This document shows positions 1 through 12,439 of a stretch of 64,000 nucleotides of DNA, piece by piece (the stretch's first letter is position 1; every line of letters starts with the position of its first letter). The position numbers and the translations under genes were made by a program. Source of the DNA: Xiphophorus maculatus (lineage: Eukaryota > Chordata > Actinopteri > Cyprinodontiformes > Poeciliidae). Under the pieces are notes generated by a model, which worked only from the letters and a program-made list of their open reading frames with translations, did no database searches and was not told where the DNA came from. The stretch is from positions 5,967,463 to 6,031,462 of the forward strand of contig NC_036456.1 of NCBI RefSeq assembly GCF_002775205.1, written 5' to 3'.

Positions 1-819
1 CGATTACACACACATTGGTTTATTCAGAGACACCTGGAGGTGGTCAGATGGAAACAGTTTCTCTTTCAGACACTGGAATAATGACTTTAACTATCCACAG
101 TCCAACAGTGGTCAATGTGCCATGACTGTGTTTAATGATGGAGGCAGATGGAAGAATATGAACTGTGCTGAAAGAAAACCCTTCATCTGTTATGATGGTG
201 AGTTTTTGTTGCAATAAGACAAAGTATTTAAATCTAACTGAATATGTAGGAATAAATAAAATAACTTTATTAAACTGTTGAAGACTTTCTGTTATATAAA
301 TGCTAAATCTATTAAAAGAAATTGTTACATTTACACATAAATTGCATAAAATATGTAGAAATATGAAACATTTTGAACCTTTTAAATTGTTCTTGTTGCC
401 CAGGCTCTGTGTCTTGACATAATTGAAGCTCCTGTTGCAATGATTTATTGTGTTTATTGCTTCTTGATGTAGATAATGTGATCCTGATCAACCAAAATAA
501 AACCTGGGAGGACGCCTTGACCTACTGCAGAGAGAACCACCATGACCTGGTCACCATCACCAACATGGATGATCAGAGATGGATCCAGGAGAAAGTCAAG
601 AAGGCATCGACTGATTATGTCTGGACGGGTCTGCACTACGCCTGCACTCTGGATTTGTGGTTCTGGGTCAGTGATGAGATGGTCATCTATAAGAACTGGG
701 CCGAAGGTGAACCGATGGACGACTGTGACATGTCTGGAGCCATGGAGACGAAAAGGGACCATCAGTGGTTCAAAAGAAATGATTCTGACCTGCTTAATTT
801 CATCTGTTCTAAAGAGTAA
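1..819 (+). CDS. CTL-1: secreted triple C-type lectin, 3' end only (cut by window edge)
   Basis: Only the last part of CTLD2 (1-197) and the whole CTLD3 exon (473-819) lie in the window; the signal peptide, CTLD1 and the start of CTLD2 are upstream. CTLD2 ends in the family motif FICYDG with donor GTGAGT at 198. The CTLD3 acceptor is TAG at 470-472, phase 1, and the stop is TAA at 817-819. CTLD3 shows YCRENHHDL, the WTGL core strand, GEPMDDC at the EPN position and the terminal FICSKE. It is class II, like CTL-4, 7, 10, 12 and 13. CTLD2 and the following intron nearly match CTL-3 (6805-7276), yet CTLD3 and the 3' flank match CTL-7 instead, so this unit is a mosaic. No frame break is visible in the part seen. 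Confidence 0.85.
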
Positions 820-2619
820 AATCCTCTCTGCTTGTTTATTCTTCATGTGGTTCTTATTAAATGTTGGTTTCTTCCAACTTTTCTTTCCTTCTGAAAGAAA
901 AGAAAATCTTTACATCAACAGAGATTAATTTTTCTCTGAAAGCTTAATTTCAGTTTGGGTTTTTATATGTAATATACCAGTGTGTTATGTTTGTTATTCT
1001 ATTCTAATATTTCAATCCTCCAAGTTTTCATAATCATGACAAGTGCTGTCAGATATTTTGGGAAAGTGACTTTTTACTGTTTACCATCTTATAATCAAAA
1101 GTTGTGGGTTCGATTCCAGCTTCATTTTGCCACATGTTGATGTTCCTCTGAACAAGGCGTTTATCTCGATTGAAATGTATTTGTTTTTGTCTCTTATTAA
1201 AGTTTTTGATGATCTAAAATATATATAAAAAACTGAAGCAATTAAAAAAGTGCCAAAACTGTAATTGCATTTTATGACTTTTGTGCTGAATTACACTTTC
1301 ATGGAGTTAAATTTGGGTCAATAAATCTGTCCCTGAATGCAACAGCAACACATAGTTAAGTCATGACTGCACCCCATCATCTGAGGGCCTGGTCTCATGC
1401 CAAAAGACGGTCAGAAGCTTGAAACTGGAAAAAAGAAGAAGAAAAAAAAATTAATCTAAAAAGCAGCTTTGAACATTTTTTTCTTTTTCAGTTTTAAAAC
1501 ATGTTTTTCTTTTGGCCCCAATTTTGCTCCATAGAACTCATTCTTTTTGCAAGTATGACAAACATTTCACTCACTCACTTAAAAATGTGTTACTTGTTTT
1601 AAGTATGTTTAAAAAATATTGAATTAGTTCAAGTAAATGGAGCATTGATGTCATGACCCAATGGTTTGTTTGACACGTCAGATTTGACATAAAATAAAAA
1701 AACAAACTAAAACCCAGACTCAGAAGTTCACATGGAGAGGGTTGCTGCATTTTTACAGTGATGAATTTTCTGATCTTGAATTATTTATTTTCTGTATCCA
1801 TTTCAAACCCAAACATAAACACCGTCATGCAACGTCAACAAACTAACGCTCCGACGCCACATGCTATGATTGATCAAAAGTCATATGGTTTGTTTACATT
1901 GACACTATTCATAGTTTTTTATTTTCTCAGCAGACAGGTTGTTATGTTGTGAGTTTTCCTGCTTGGCAAGATTTATGAAAAGCCTGTTTCATAATTATTT
2001 TCTCCTCCGGTTTGAATATTCAAATCTTCTGTGCTGTAACTTCTGAAACTACTGATGATAGTTTCCTACTCAACATAAAGAAGCGTCATTGTAACCAATA
2101 ATATCAAGGTAAAGGTAGCAGGGTTTGCTGGTGTTGCTTCCATCTTTGTGCTTTTGGTTTGCTGGATTTTTTTTTCATACCTTTGGCAGAGAGTTTATGA
2201 ATACCATCATTCAATCAAGACATTTGTTTCTGTCAGAAAATTAAACAGTTAAAATATTCATTAAAAAAAACTGTAAATGCAATATTAGTGTAAAAAAAAC
2301 TCTGGGTTTATGTGAGTCCATCAAAACCACAATCTCAGGGTTCTTCGTTGCCGAGTGTCGAAGTGGAAACCGTTGCTGGAGGAAGTGAACTCATGGCCCC
2401 GCCCACTTTCCTGACCATGTTCGCGCCCACAACAGTGAGGAACACACTGTGAGACTTGACAATGGTGGATGGGATTTAGTGTCTCCATTTTGTCACATGT
2501 CGTCTACTAATATGTTTTGTATAAAATGTTGCGAATTTTTGGGTAAAGAAAAAGGCTGAGCAGAGTGTCTCCTGTCTGTCTTCGTCTCTCTGCTCTCCCA
2601 GCATTGATTCTCTGTCCAG
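820..2619 (+). other. 3' flank of CTL-1, duplicated downstream of CTL-7
   Basis: No gene is seen. From 820 to about 1990 the sequence closely matches 20057 to about 21265 behind CTL-7, with small indels, so CTLD3 and flank were duplicated together. It contains an old tRNA-derived SINE-like patch near 1090-1170 and an AATAAA near 1319. From about 1990 to 2619 I recognise nothing except the polypyrimidine tract leading into the CTL-2 relic. Confidence 0.6.
1090..1170 (+). repeat. Old tRNA-derived SINE-like fragment
   Basis: Contains a box-B-like GGTTCGATTCC near 1107 followed by TTCCTCTGAACAAGGCG, a layout typical of teleost tRNA-headed SINEs. The matching copy lies at about 20325-20405 because the flank was duplicated. 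No tRNA fold or intact box A is seen. Confidence 0.4.
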
Positions 2620-3650
2620 TGGAGGGAGAGCTGCAGCCACAGTGACTAACATGAAGGACATGAAGAGACTCATCAACATCTCAGCTGGAGGTCAGAGGTC
2701 AGGGCAGCTTGGATTGGTCTGACCAGTAAACCTGAATTTAAGAGACTGGAACCCAGGAGAACCATCTGATGAAAGAATTGTAAACTGAGCGTTACAATCT
2801 CACATGGGGAGATCAGGGTTGACTTTGGCCTGAATATTTCCTCTGCTATGATGGTGAGTATTAATAAAACAGATTTTAAGCTCTGTTAACTGTCTAATAA
2901 AACTGCCTGGAATAAATATTTTACAAAATGTTTAGATTGTATAGAAATAGAAAAATATGTTTCTAATATATATAAATTCACTTCCCAAGAAACTGAAACA
3001 GCTGCTGTTAAATTAACATCAAAAACATTACAAATGAAGATTTACATATGTGTGTTCACTCCACAGAAACTAATAAAACCCATAAATATCACTTGATTAG
3101 ATTGAGGAAGACCTGGCAGGAAGCTCAGAGTTACTGCAGAGAGAAACACACAGACCTGATCAGTGCAACTTGAAATACCCAACAGTTTTCTGGAACTAAA
3201 GATGTTTTTAGCTACTTCTATATGCAATCATCTTTGTTTGTGAATATGATCATGAACAAATGTATAAGTTAGTTTTTCTTTTTGTGCCCGTCTTCTGTTA
3301 CAGATAAAGTGATCCTGATCAAAGAAAATAAAACCTGGAAAGACGCCTTGACCTACTGCAGAGATCGTTATGATGACCTGGTCACCATCACCAACATGGA
3401 TGATCAGAGATGGATCCAGGAGAAAGTCAAGAACGCATCGACTCCTTTTGTCTGGTTGGGTCTGCGCTTCAACTGCACTCTTAATTTCTGGTTCTGGGTC
3501 TGTAAGGAGAAGATCAGCTATCAGAACTCGACCTCAGCAGGATGGATGAACAACTGTAACACGTCTGGAGCCATGCAGGCTGGAGGAGAACATAGATGGT
3601 TCCAAAGAAACGACACTGAGGAACTGAACTTCATTTGTTCTAAGGTTTAA
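2620..3650 (+). pseudogene. CTL-2: broken triple C-type lectin gene with an intact CTLD3 exon
   Basis: The exon-2 5'UTR (2620-2636) runs directly into the middle of CTLD1 (2637-2853) at CTGCAG/CCACAGTG, so the signal peptide, the first intron and the start of CTLD1 are missing. The CTLD1 remainder is further broken by internal loss around 2735-2740 and by frame changes. CTLD2 is only a stub, 3067 to about 3170, ending after the ACCTGATCAGTG stretch. The CTLD3 exon (3304-3650) is fully open, with acceptor CAG at 3301-3303, class I residues (ISYQNS, NNC) and the end FICSKV. A polyadenylation signal AATAAA lies at 3966-3971. It cannot give a normal secreted product, but its 3' half could donate sequence to neighbours by conversion. 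Confidence 0.85.
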
Positions 3651-5526
3651 AGTTCACTCTGATCTCTGGTGAAAAAGTAACCAGACGTTTTTGGTAAAGT
3701 GACTTATTCTGTTTTGGTTTTTTCACTTTGTAAACTTTTTAAATGAAGCATATTCATGTCAGGGCAAAAAGTCATAGTTGCTGCTTGGAACATTTTTTTT
3801 TGTCATTTTGTAGTTTGTAAATGTGTTTGTTCAAGTATTTACTCTCCACTTACAACACATTACATTTAGAATGAACATCTGTAGAGTTACATTAGTTTTA
3901 TTTAAAAAGTTTTATGTTAAATATATTTTGATCTGTCTGAGATTTTTGTTTGTGTCTTTGACATCAATAAACTGATTTAATCTGCAGAATGGTTTTTCCT
4001 TAATCTACACTTTAAATCTCTGGACTAAAAAGAATTCATGATGAAAAATGAGTTTCTGATGCTGTTCTGAATTAGTTAGTTTCTAACATTAACCTGGTGA
4101 ACATTACACCAGTCCTGTTTTAATGTAAACAAATAGATACTAATTCTCAATATTTTGGTTCATTCCATGTTTTTCAAAGTCTGATAAAAACCTGGCCCTT
4201 GTTCTAAACTATTTACTTCGTCCAAAAGGTCTGGACCCTGGGCTGTTGAGAAACAATTGCTTCCTGGGGGCGTGGCCTCTGCTGAAGTTTGAAATTTTAC
4301 CCAACCATTAACTTTTGACCATGATGTATGCAATGTGCCAGGTTGAAGCTCTAAGCTTTACCAGAAGTTGTCTGAGGGAAACGACCATCCTCCACTGTGA
4401 AGAGAGAGAAGAACCGATCGAAATGAGGCGAGTTTTTATGTTAACTCAATATTTGGAGGCGTGGCCAACATGAACTGATCGGCTTCATTCAAATCCTCTG
4501 CTGGTGAAATTACAGGCAGACTACAATTCTAAAACAGCTCAGAAAATGAATGTTATTGTTCACAACTTTTACTATTGTTCACTGATTGGCCTGATTGGTT
4601 GACATTCCTCCAGAGAAATCCACTTCAATGGGTGAAAGCAAAGACAGATCAGTGAAAGGAGATGAGAATCCAGCAGAAATATGTAGGATGGCAACGTCCA
4701 GGTTAGAGATTTATTGGTATGAATTATTTTACAATGCAATTAATACAATAAAATGGAAAGTAGAAAAATAATCTAGAAGAATTGTTGAAGATTTTGAGAA
4801 AACTTTTCTCATGTGTCCTCTGGTGTAGCAGCATCTAGTTTATTATAAGAAGAGGAAACAATTTCCTGATTGACATCAAGGAATTAACTTGCCCTGCATC
4901 CTTTTGCTTCAATACATAAGTTTTATGTTTGAACACTGTTTGTCTCACAAAATATCTAAAGACTCTTCAACACAGCATACAATATTAAATGCTCTTAAAA
5001 ATCAATAAACAATTATTCTTTTAGCAAAGTTGTGTCATTGATCCATATCGTCATCTTTGAGAAGCAAAAACAAAATAATTGTATTAATCTATCAGTGAGG
5101 AGAAACTAACACTCTAAATAAACTGATTAATTAACAGCTAAGCTAAACTTAAGATGAAGCTAAACTGGTTTTATAAAAACTGGATTAAAAAAGTGACAAG
5201 TCAGTTTTCCCAGGATTTCCTGTTAAAAACACCTGATGCATAAAGCAGCTTTTCACTAGAGCTGCTGTTCTCACGATTTCATCAGTTTGTTCTGAAAGAC
5301 GTTTGTAACAAAGTTTATTTGAAAGGCAAATAGAAACCAGAAGGTACAAACTAAAAGCTGTAATATTATAATCCATGTGTCCTGATCACGCGATGCTAAA
5401 AAAAGACAGTTTCCCTGTTAATTAAATCATGTTTCCAGGATGTAGAGGTCGGCTCATCTTAATATTTTCTTTCCTTTTCACAGTTCATGAATGGCTTTTT
5501 GTGAAACGTGTTCCTACCATGTTTTG
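3651..5526 (+). other. Spacer between CTL-2 and CTL-3
   Basis: Holds the CTL-2 3'UTR, then non-coding DNA. The part from about 4828 to 5526 is upstream sequence of CTL-3 and is repeated at 17460-18040 (before CTL-7) and 32470-33050 (before CTL-9). I see no coding signal in it; short open frames here have no family features. Confidence 0.6.
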
Positions 5527-5642
5527 AATATTAAAATGATGAAACAGTCAAATTCAGCTGCTGTTTAGCTACAAACAGTTCAGCTGGAACAGTTTTCAGC
5601 AGAGCATCAAGAGAAGAGCAACTAGTTACTGAGGAAGGAGAT
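5527..5642 (+). promoter_or_regulatory. CTL-3 core promoter and non-coding exon 1
   Basis: AATATTAAAA (5527-5536) is a TATA-like box within a block, TACCATGTTTTGAATATT, repeated before CTL-7 and CTL-9 and in varied form before CTL-11, 13 and 14. About 25-30 bases further comes the shared TTCAGCTGCTGTTT stretch, a likely start region. Exon 1 ends at 5642 before donor GTAAGT. The transcription start is inferred. Confidence 0.5.
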
Positions 5643-5828
5643 GTAAGTTTGATAAAAAAGTTTGTTATTAAGTGTAAATTTCATAAATGCTAACATTATT
5701 CTTTATTTCTAATATCATGTTGCTATTATAGTTAGGGAAAAACTGCACTATTATTTCCTGTCTCCGTCTCTCTGCTCTCATTGTTTCTCTGTCCAGTGGA
5801 GGGAGAGCTGCAGCTTTTCACTGTTTAA

Positions 5829-5870
5829 ATGTTCTTCATCCAACAGAGACAAACTGCTGGAGGAAAATAA
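5829..5870 (+). promoter_or_regulatory. Conserved upstream ORF in exon 2 of CTL-3
   Basis: A 13-codon frame, MFFIQQRQTAGGK then TAA, ends 17 bases before the main ATG. The same frame is present in exon 2 of CTL-5, 7, 9, 11, 13, 14 and 15, and is absent from CTL-12. It may lower or condition translation of the lectin. It could also be a by-product of overall exon identity. Confidence 0.45.
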
Positions 5871-5887
5871 TTCATCTGACAGCAAAG

Positions 5888-7623
5888 ATGCAGTGGAGTC
5901 TGATTCTGCTCTTCCTGATGGGTAAGTTGATCTGAAACACAACTAGACTACGAGGAAATAAAGTTATTTCTTTGTTTTCACACTGAAATGTTAATGAAAG
6001 TAGTTTATTAACTGCTTGGGAAGAAATCCTCCCAATTTAATATGTTTTATGTTTACAGCTCAGTGTTGCTTCATTGACTGTCAGCTCTATCAGTTTCACT
6101 ACATTAATCAGAATAAAACCTGGACTGAAGCTCAGCAGTACTGCAGAGAGAAACACACTGACCTGGCCACAGTGACTAACATGAAGGACATGAAGAGACT
6201 CATCAACATCTCAGCTGGATATAAGACGGCAGCATGGATTGGTCTGTATGATCAAACAAATGGTACCAGAACATGGTTCTGGTCTCTGCCTGAACTGGAG
6301 TTCAATGAAAGTGAGACAAACTGGAACCCAGGAGAACCATCAGATAAAGGAATTCATGGATCTGAGAACTGTGGGGCTGTGTATCAAGATCTCAAATGGG
6401 TGGATGACGGTTGCCAGAAGACTAAATATTTCCTCTGCTATGATGGTGAGTATTAAAAAACACAAAATCTAAACTCTTTAGATTGTCCAATAAAAGTATC
6501 TGGATAAAACATTTAATGAATAAAGGAAGTAGCAATTTCACTCTCAAATAACAGGAACTGTAGCTTCAATGCATTTGCCAGTGAACCTGATTTTATGCTT
6601 ATCCTGAAAAATAGTTATAAATTATGATTTGCATTTGTCTGTTTACTCCACAGAAACTAATAAAACCCATAAATATCACCTGATTGAAGACATGAAGACC
6701 TGGCTGAAAGCTCAGAGTTACTGCAGAGAGAAACACACAGACCTGATCAGTGGAACGAAGCAACTACAGGATGAAGAAGTGAAGAAATTGATGATCTCTC
6801 CAAGCGATTACACACACATTGGTTTATTCAGAGACACCTGGAGGTGGTCAGATGGAAACAGTTTCTCTTTCAGACACTGGAATAATGACTTTAACTATCC
6901 ACAGTCCAACAGTGGTCAATGTGCCATGACTGTGTTTAATGATGGAGGCAGATGGAAGAATGTGAGCTGTGCTGAAAGAAAACCCTTCATCTGTTATGAT
7001 GGTGAGTTTTTGTTGCAATAAGACAAAGTATTTAAATCTAACTGAATATGTAGGAATAAATAAAATAACTTTATTAAACTGTTGAAGACTTTCTGTTATA
7101 TAAATACTAAATCTTTTAAAATAAATTGTTACATTTACACATAAATTGCATAAAACATGTAGAAATATGAAACATTTTGAACCTTTTAAATTGTTCTTGT
7201 TGCCCAGGCTCTGTGACTTGACATAATGGAAGCTCCTGTTGCAATGATTTATTGTGTTTATTGCTTCTTGATGTAGATAAAGTGATCCTGATCAAAGAAA
7301 ATAAAACCTGGAAAGACGCCTTGACCTACTGCAGAGATCATCATGATGACCTGGTCACCATCACCAACATGGATGATCAGAGATGGATCCAGGAGAAAGT
7401 CAAGAACGCATCGACTCCTTTTGTCTGGTTGGGTCTGCGCTTCAACTGCTTCAAGAACATCTGGTTCTGGGTTTGTAAGGAGAAGATCAGCTATCAGAAC
7501 TCGACCTCAGCAGGATGGATGAACAACTGTAACACGTCTGGAGCCATGCAGGCTGGAGGAGAACATAGATGGTTCCAAAGAAACGACACAGAGGAACTGA
7601 ACTTCATTTGTTCTAAGGTTTAA
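5888..7623 (+). CDS. CTL-3: secreted triple C-type lectin, complete
   Basis: Coding exons 5888-5921, 6059-6445, 6654-7001 and 7277-7623 give 371 residues; exon 2 starts at 5797. The start is the ATG in AGCAAAGATGCAG, giving MQWSLILLFLM as a short signal peptide. CTLD1 (about 20-140) opens with QCCFIDC, then [28 protein letters not shown] and FLCYDG. CTLD2 (141-256) has [23 protein letters not shown] and FICYDG. CTLD3 (257-371) is class I with five cysteines. The EPN and WND calcium-site motifs read EPS and WVD in CTLD1, so classical mannose binding is doubtful. Many N-x-S/T sites (NKT, NIS, NGT, NES, NAS) suggest a glycosylated secreted protein. No transmembrane segment is visible. Family: fish macrophage-mannose-receptor-like or CLEC20A-like lectins. 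The 3' flank is shared with CTL-9. Confidence 0.9.
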
Positions 7624-8480
7624 AGTTCACTCTGATCTCTGGTGACACGAGTTTGTTGTTTCTAAAGTGAATATTTTTTGTTTGGCTGTATAAACTTTTG
7701 AAATGTAATTTTAAAGTAGAAACTAATGTTACGGCTCCAGTAGGTCTCTTCATGCAGGGTTCTGGAGACAGACAGGTGTTGTTGTTTGGCCTGATTGAAG
7801 CTGCCATGAAGGTCAGGAGGTTTTTTCCTTCCCCTCCTCAGAACCCATTTGGTTTGGTTTGTGTCCTATGGTTGGTTTTTTAGGGTTGTTTTGGCTTTTG
7901 CTTATTTTTGATTATTCATGAGTTTTTTTGCTTTAATCTATTTTGGTTTCTCATTTTGGGTTTTCCATTTTCAGGTTTGATTTCTTTTGTACAATTTAAT
8001 GAAAACATTTTTCTTAAAGTCAGAAAATCCTTGTGTGGTCTCCTGTAATGTTACCCCAACAAACGAACCCGGTGGACATAACAATATATTTAGACAGGAG
8101 GAAGAAAAATCTTCTTAGCAGAAGACTCTCAGTTATCGCTCTTAACATTCAGACAGTTTGTATTTTGAAACACGATAAAACAGGTTTAATATCTATGGAG
8201 AGAAAACTCTCCATACGACGATCCACAGTGATTTGTAAACCCTAAAAAAATAAAATAAAATAAACTGTTTGCAACTCAGAGTACTTGTAAATAATTGGTC
8301 AAATTTGCACACAAATATTAAAAAATTACAAATACAAAACAAAAGTACTCACACACAATTACAATTTCTACACGTCAGATTTTTAGCAAAATAAAAAATA
8401 AAAAAACAAAATCTAAATAATTTGAAAATAAAAGTATCAAATTCACTCACCAAAAAACAGAAACACTCGCTGTTAAATGA
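7624..8480 (+). other. 3' flank of CTL-3, shared with CTL-9
   Basis: From 7624 to about 8390 it is nearly the same as 35058-35830 behind CTL-9. No gene is seen; the short open frames present in both copies are non-coding in character. The likely polyadenylation signal is AATAAA in the CTL-9 copy near 35430; the CTL-3 copy reads AATGAAA near 7999. Confidence 0.6.
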
Positions 8481-8559
8481 AACCGATTTCTTTAAAAAAA
8501 AAAAAAAAAAAAGTAAATAATTAAATAAAAAATTTAAAAAAATGAAGATTCACTTTTGT

Positions 8560-9840
8560 CTCAAAGCTGAACGCAGGGGGCGCTGTTTTTGTTTATATTT
8601 CCTCCTCAGCAGCTGATACCGACGTAAAATAAGACAAATATAGCAAAGATATTAGACGTGTTATCAAAAGATGCTGCAAAATAAAATAACTTACTAATCA
8701 ACTTGAATCAGTCCGCAGAAACAAGTAGTCCTCTCCTCCCTCATGCGCAGTTCCAGAGCTGATATCAGAATCGCTCCTTGCGGCCCAGAAAACTTTTTCC
8801 AAAGCCTCCAAATCACTCAGTTTCTTCTGCTGCGCCTTCATCAATGACAGATTTCTCCAAAGTAAATCACTGATCGGCCTCATGCATAAAAGATTGCGCA
8901 GTTTTCACACTAAAACTTGGCGTTGGGAAAAATTTAGAAAAGTGAGGCGCAGAAAAAAAATAACCGGATGTATGAAACCGTGAGCACCTTTCCTTTATAA
9001 ATCCTAATTTGCCTGAAATAGAGCGCAGCTGCTGGTCCGCCCTGTCGCCACCCATAAATACATGTAAACTATTATAAATACCCGGAAGTCTGCCACCACG
9101 TGAAGCAATAACCATGGCAACGTCCTTGTTCGAAGCAGTATAAGTATTTATAATAATAATAATAATTATATATTTTATCTAAAAGGTGCTTTGAGGACAC
9201 ATAATGTCACCTGACAAGAATAAAAATACATTTTAAAGAAAAAAAATCAAAATAAATAAATAAATAAAGAGACAATGCAAAAGCCTGTTTGAACAGCAGC
9301 GCGTTCAGCCGGGATTTAAACACAGACAGCGAGTCAGAGAGTCATTGAGTGGGAATGTGGACGTTTATTCTAAATACTAGAATGTTTCATGTCCATAAGG
9401 CGACTGGACTGAAGGATGACTGCAGCTGGACCGGTACCGGTACCAGTACCGCACTCAGAGCTCCAGGATGATCAGTGTGATCAATCTGAAGGCTCATAAA
9501 CCATCATCAACATTTCCCAGCAGATCAATATGATCTCTGCTTTATGTCCATGAGCAGAGATCTTAAGACCAGGCTTCCAGGGGTAAATAACACCGAATGG
9601 TGTCAGATTTCAGTGAATTCAGGTGAGTTTTTGACGCTTTGTAGTTTGATATTGTCCACAGAAAATGTTTGTGCGTAAAATATGGCGGCGCACATTTTAT
9701 GCACGAGGCCCCTGATCTGAAGGAAGACGGCCAAAAAAAAAAACAAAAAAAAACAGTCTGTGGTTCATGTTGTTTACCTGCTGCACTTAAACACATGTGA
9801 AATGTCAACCAGCTGGTGGATTGACGAGATAAATTAACAA
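8560..9840. repeat. Unassigned repeat-like insertion upstream of CTL-4
   Basis: A block of different composition (GC-richer, with repeated GCGCAG words) stands where CTL-4 should have its promoter, signal exon and CTLD1. The run at 8880-9115 resembles the ends of fish Harbinger-type DNA transposons, but I find no clear terminal inverted repeats or transposase. It includes the short tandem GGTACC words near 9430-9450. Confidence 0.3.
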
Positions 9841-9914
9841 TTTAGCTAAAGATGTGAAACAAAATTGGAAGATTTTGATAAATTATAATTTGCATTTGTC
9901 TGTTTACTCCACAG

Positions 9915-10875
9915 AAACTAATAAAACCCATAAATATCACCTGATTAAAGAGCTGAAGACCTGGCAGGAAGCTCAGAGTTACTGCAGAGAGAAACACACA
10001 GACCTGATCAGTGGAACGAAGCAACTACAGGATGAAGAAGTGAAGAATTTGATGAACTCTTCAGATCGTTCAGCATACTTTGGTTTATTCAGAGACAACT
10101 GGAGGTGGTCAGATGGAAACAGTTTCTCTTTCAGACACTGGAATAATGACTTTAACTATCCACAATCCAACAGTGGTCAATGTGCCATGACTGTGTTTAA
10201 TGATGGAGGCAGATGGAAGAATATGAACTGTGCTGAAAGAAAACCCTTCATCTGTTATGATGGTGAGTTTTTAGCTACAGTAACACAAAGTCTTTAATTT
10301 CTAGGAACTTAATTCCTAGAAAGAAAAAAGAGCCTTATTATAACATCTATGTATTTCTGTCATATATTTACTGAATGTATTAAAATAAATTTTTCTGTTA
10401 TATTCCATAAATCATATAGAAACACTTTTTTAAAATCTTTTAAATAGTTCTTGTTGCCCAGGTTCGGCTTAATGACACATGAAGCTGCTGCTGCAATGAT
10501 TTAGTGTGTTTGTTTCCTCTTGATGTAGATAAAGTGATCCTGATCAAAGAAGTGATGAACTGGGAGGACGCCTTGTACTACTGCAGAGATCACCACCATG
10601 ACCTGGTCACCATCACCAACATGGATGACCAAATATGGATCCAGGAGAAAGTCAAGAACGCATCGACTGATTATGTCTGGACGGGTCTGCGCTACACCTG
10701 CACTCTGGATTTGTGGTTCTGGGTCAGTGATGAGGTGGTCATCTATAAGAACTGGGCCGAAGGTGAACCGACGGACGACTGTGACATGTCTGGAGCCATG
10801 GAGACGGGAGGAGAACATAAATGGTTCAAAAGAAATGATTCTGACCTGTTTAATTTCATCTGTTCTAAAGAGTAA
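9915..10875 (+). CDS. CTL-4: headless C-type lectin unit (CTLD2 + CTLD3 only)
   Basis: Two exons are present and fully open: CTLD2 at 9915-10262 (acceptor CAG, donor GTGAGT) and CTLD3 at 10529-10875 (acceptor TAG). No signal exon or CTLD1 is found upstream; the unassigned block at 8560-9840 occupies that place. CTLD2 has [21 protein letters not shown] and WKNMNC. CTLD3 is class II with GEPTDDC and FICSKE. Both reading frames and splice sites are kept. It is therefore either a recent relic or a pair of exons used by read-through from CTL-3, which phase 1 junctions would allow. The 3' flank resembles that of CTL-13. Confidence 0.7.
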
Positions 10876-12430
10876 AATCTACTCTGTTCTTTTGTTTTTG
10901 TTTCTTTCTTAGGTGTGTGATTCATATTACACGTTGGTTTGAATAATTTTACTTCCCACACTGAGAAAATACTCTTTGGTGGTGTTTGGTTTTCTAGTGT
11001 GCTGTGCAGCGTGCCAGTGTTATATATCGTCTCTTATAATTTTATGTCATTGACATCAAATGTACAAACTTTTATATGATGTATTTAATATTTCAGTGCT
11101 TTTTAAGCCATCCTTGATCTGGACGGGTTCTGTCAGATGTTTTTGCTGTTTCCAGCGAGTTAACTTGTAATCAGAAGTTGTGGGTTTGATTCCAGGTTCA
11201 TCTTGCTGCTTTCTGATGTTCCCCTGAGCAAGGCACTTCAGCCCAAGTTGCGCCAATCCTCGTACTGGTGTGCGAATATGAGCTACATAAATCTCCTGTG
11301 TTTACTTGCTAATCTACTTCATTGTGTTCCCACTGGTCCTCATCTTCATTGGTTGATTTCTCCTCCTTTAATTCCTAATTCTTTTAACATAGTTAGTCAC
11401 TTGTTTTCTCGACTTATTTACTTTAATCGTTTTATTGTGTGTCTAGCAGTTAAAGGCCTATTTTTCTTTTTTAGATCTCTATACGGCACTTTGTATTACA
11501 TCTGATTGTGTGAAAGTGCACTACCAATAAAGTTTGATTTTGAAGCAGTATTTATATTTTATTTACATTTAATATTTTAAAATGCTCGTCATAAATTATT
11601 GACATGCTTCCCAGATATCAGTGGAACAATCTTTATTCTTATTACTTCAATCAGAACTTTTTAATAATTGCTGACCAGCATTTTTAAAATGTTTTTACTA
11701 CTATCTTAACGATTTATCTTTGGCTACCTTTAAGTCTTCTACTATGTTGAATTGTGAACTTTGGCTGGGCGACATCCAAAATGTTAATATTACTTCCAGT
11801 GTGTAGAAAAAAAACATGTTAATACATTTTAAATATTCCTTAAACCTCCATGTGTTCAGGTTGAACCGTAACAGCTTGGATTGAATGTGTGACAGTCTTT
11901 CAGCAGCAGTTAAAGCGGAAAAGATTTGAGTCATTTGCCATGTAGAGAAATGACAGAAGTAAGATTTGGCCAGCAGATGGCAGTAGAGTCAGGTTAAAAC
12001 AGAAGCTACTGTTTGCATCCCGTTCACTCAGGATGATTTGCGTTCTCGGATCCTTTCTCAGGAATCATAAATGTTTATGCAGGAAATTACAACACCGTCT
12101 CTGTCCTGAATTTCAAATATAGAGTCTTTTAGTAATGCAGAGGCGAAGGATGAGACAAAGTCTGATTTGCTTCATTTTTTTTCATATTTTCTTCAGTCAC
12201 TTAAGGAACCGCAAAACTAATTTTGTGGTAAAGTTCTGCAGAATTCATGTGGTTTGTTTCTACGTCAGATCAGGATAAAAAAAAATTCAAGCTTATGAAT
12301 TTTTACTAGGTGTTCAAATGAAAAGCTAACTGGGACTAAATGGCCAACATGGTGGAAAACTTCAATAGAGGCTAAAAAGACGTTAGATAAACTGAATGCA
12401 GATGACAAAAACTTCAACTCCATACACCAT
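10876..12430 (+). other. 3' flank of CTL-4, related to the CTL-13 flank
   Basis: Contains AATAAA at 11526-11531 in an AATAAAGTTTGA context shared with 50578 behind CTL-13, and a shared stretch CATTTGCCATGTAGAGAAATG near 11932 and 50976. An old tRNA-SINE-like patch lies at about 11165-11245 (GGTTTGATTCC, then CCCCTGAGCAAGGCAC). No gene is seen. Confidence 0.5.
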
Positions 12431-12439
12431 GACTTTAGT

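Noticed and set aside
5888-7623. Membrane receptor of the mannose-receptor type
   Set aside because: All complete units end a few residues after CTLD3 (FICSK-) with no transmembrane segment or tail, so they are read as secreted; only the name family is shared.
10501-10818. Minus-strand open frames opposite CTLD3 exons, repeated at most units
   Set aside because: They mirror the conserved lectin exon, have no signal or motif of their own, and change only where the lectin changes.
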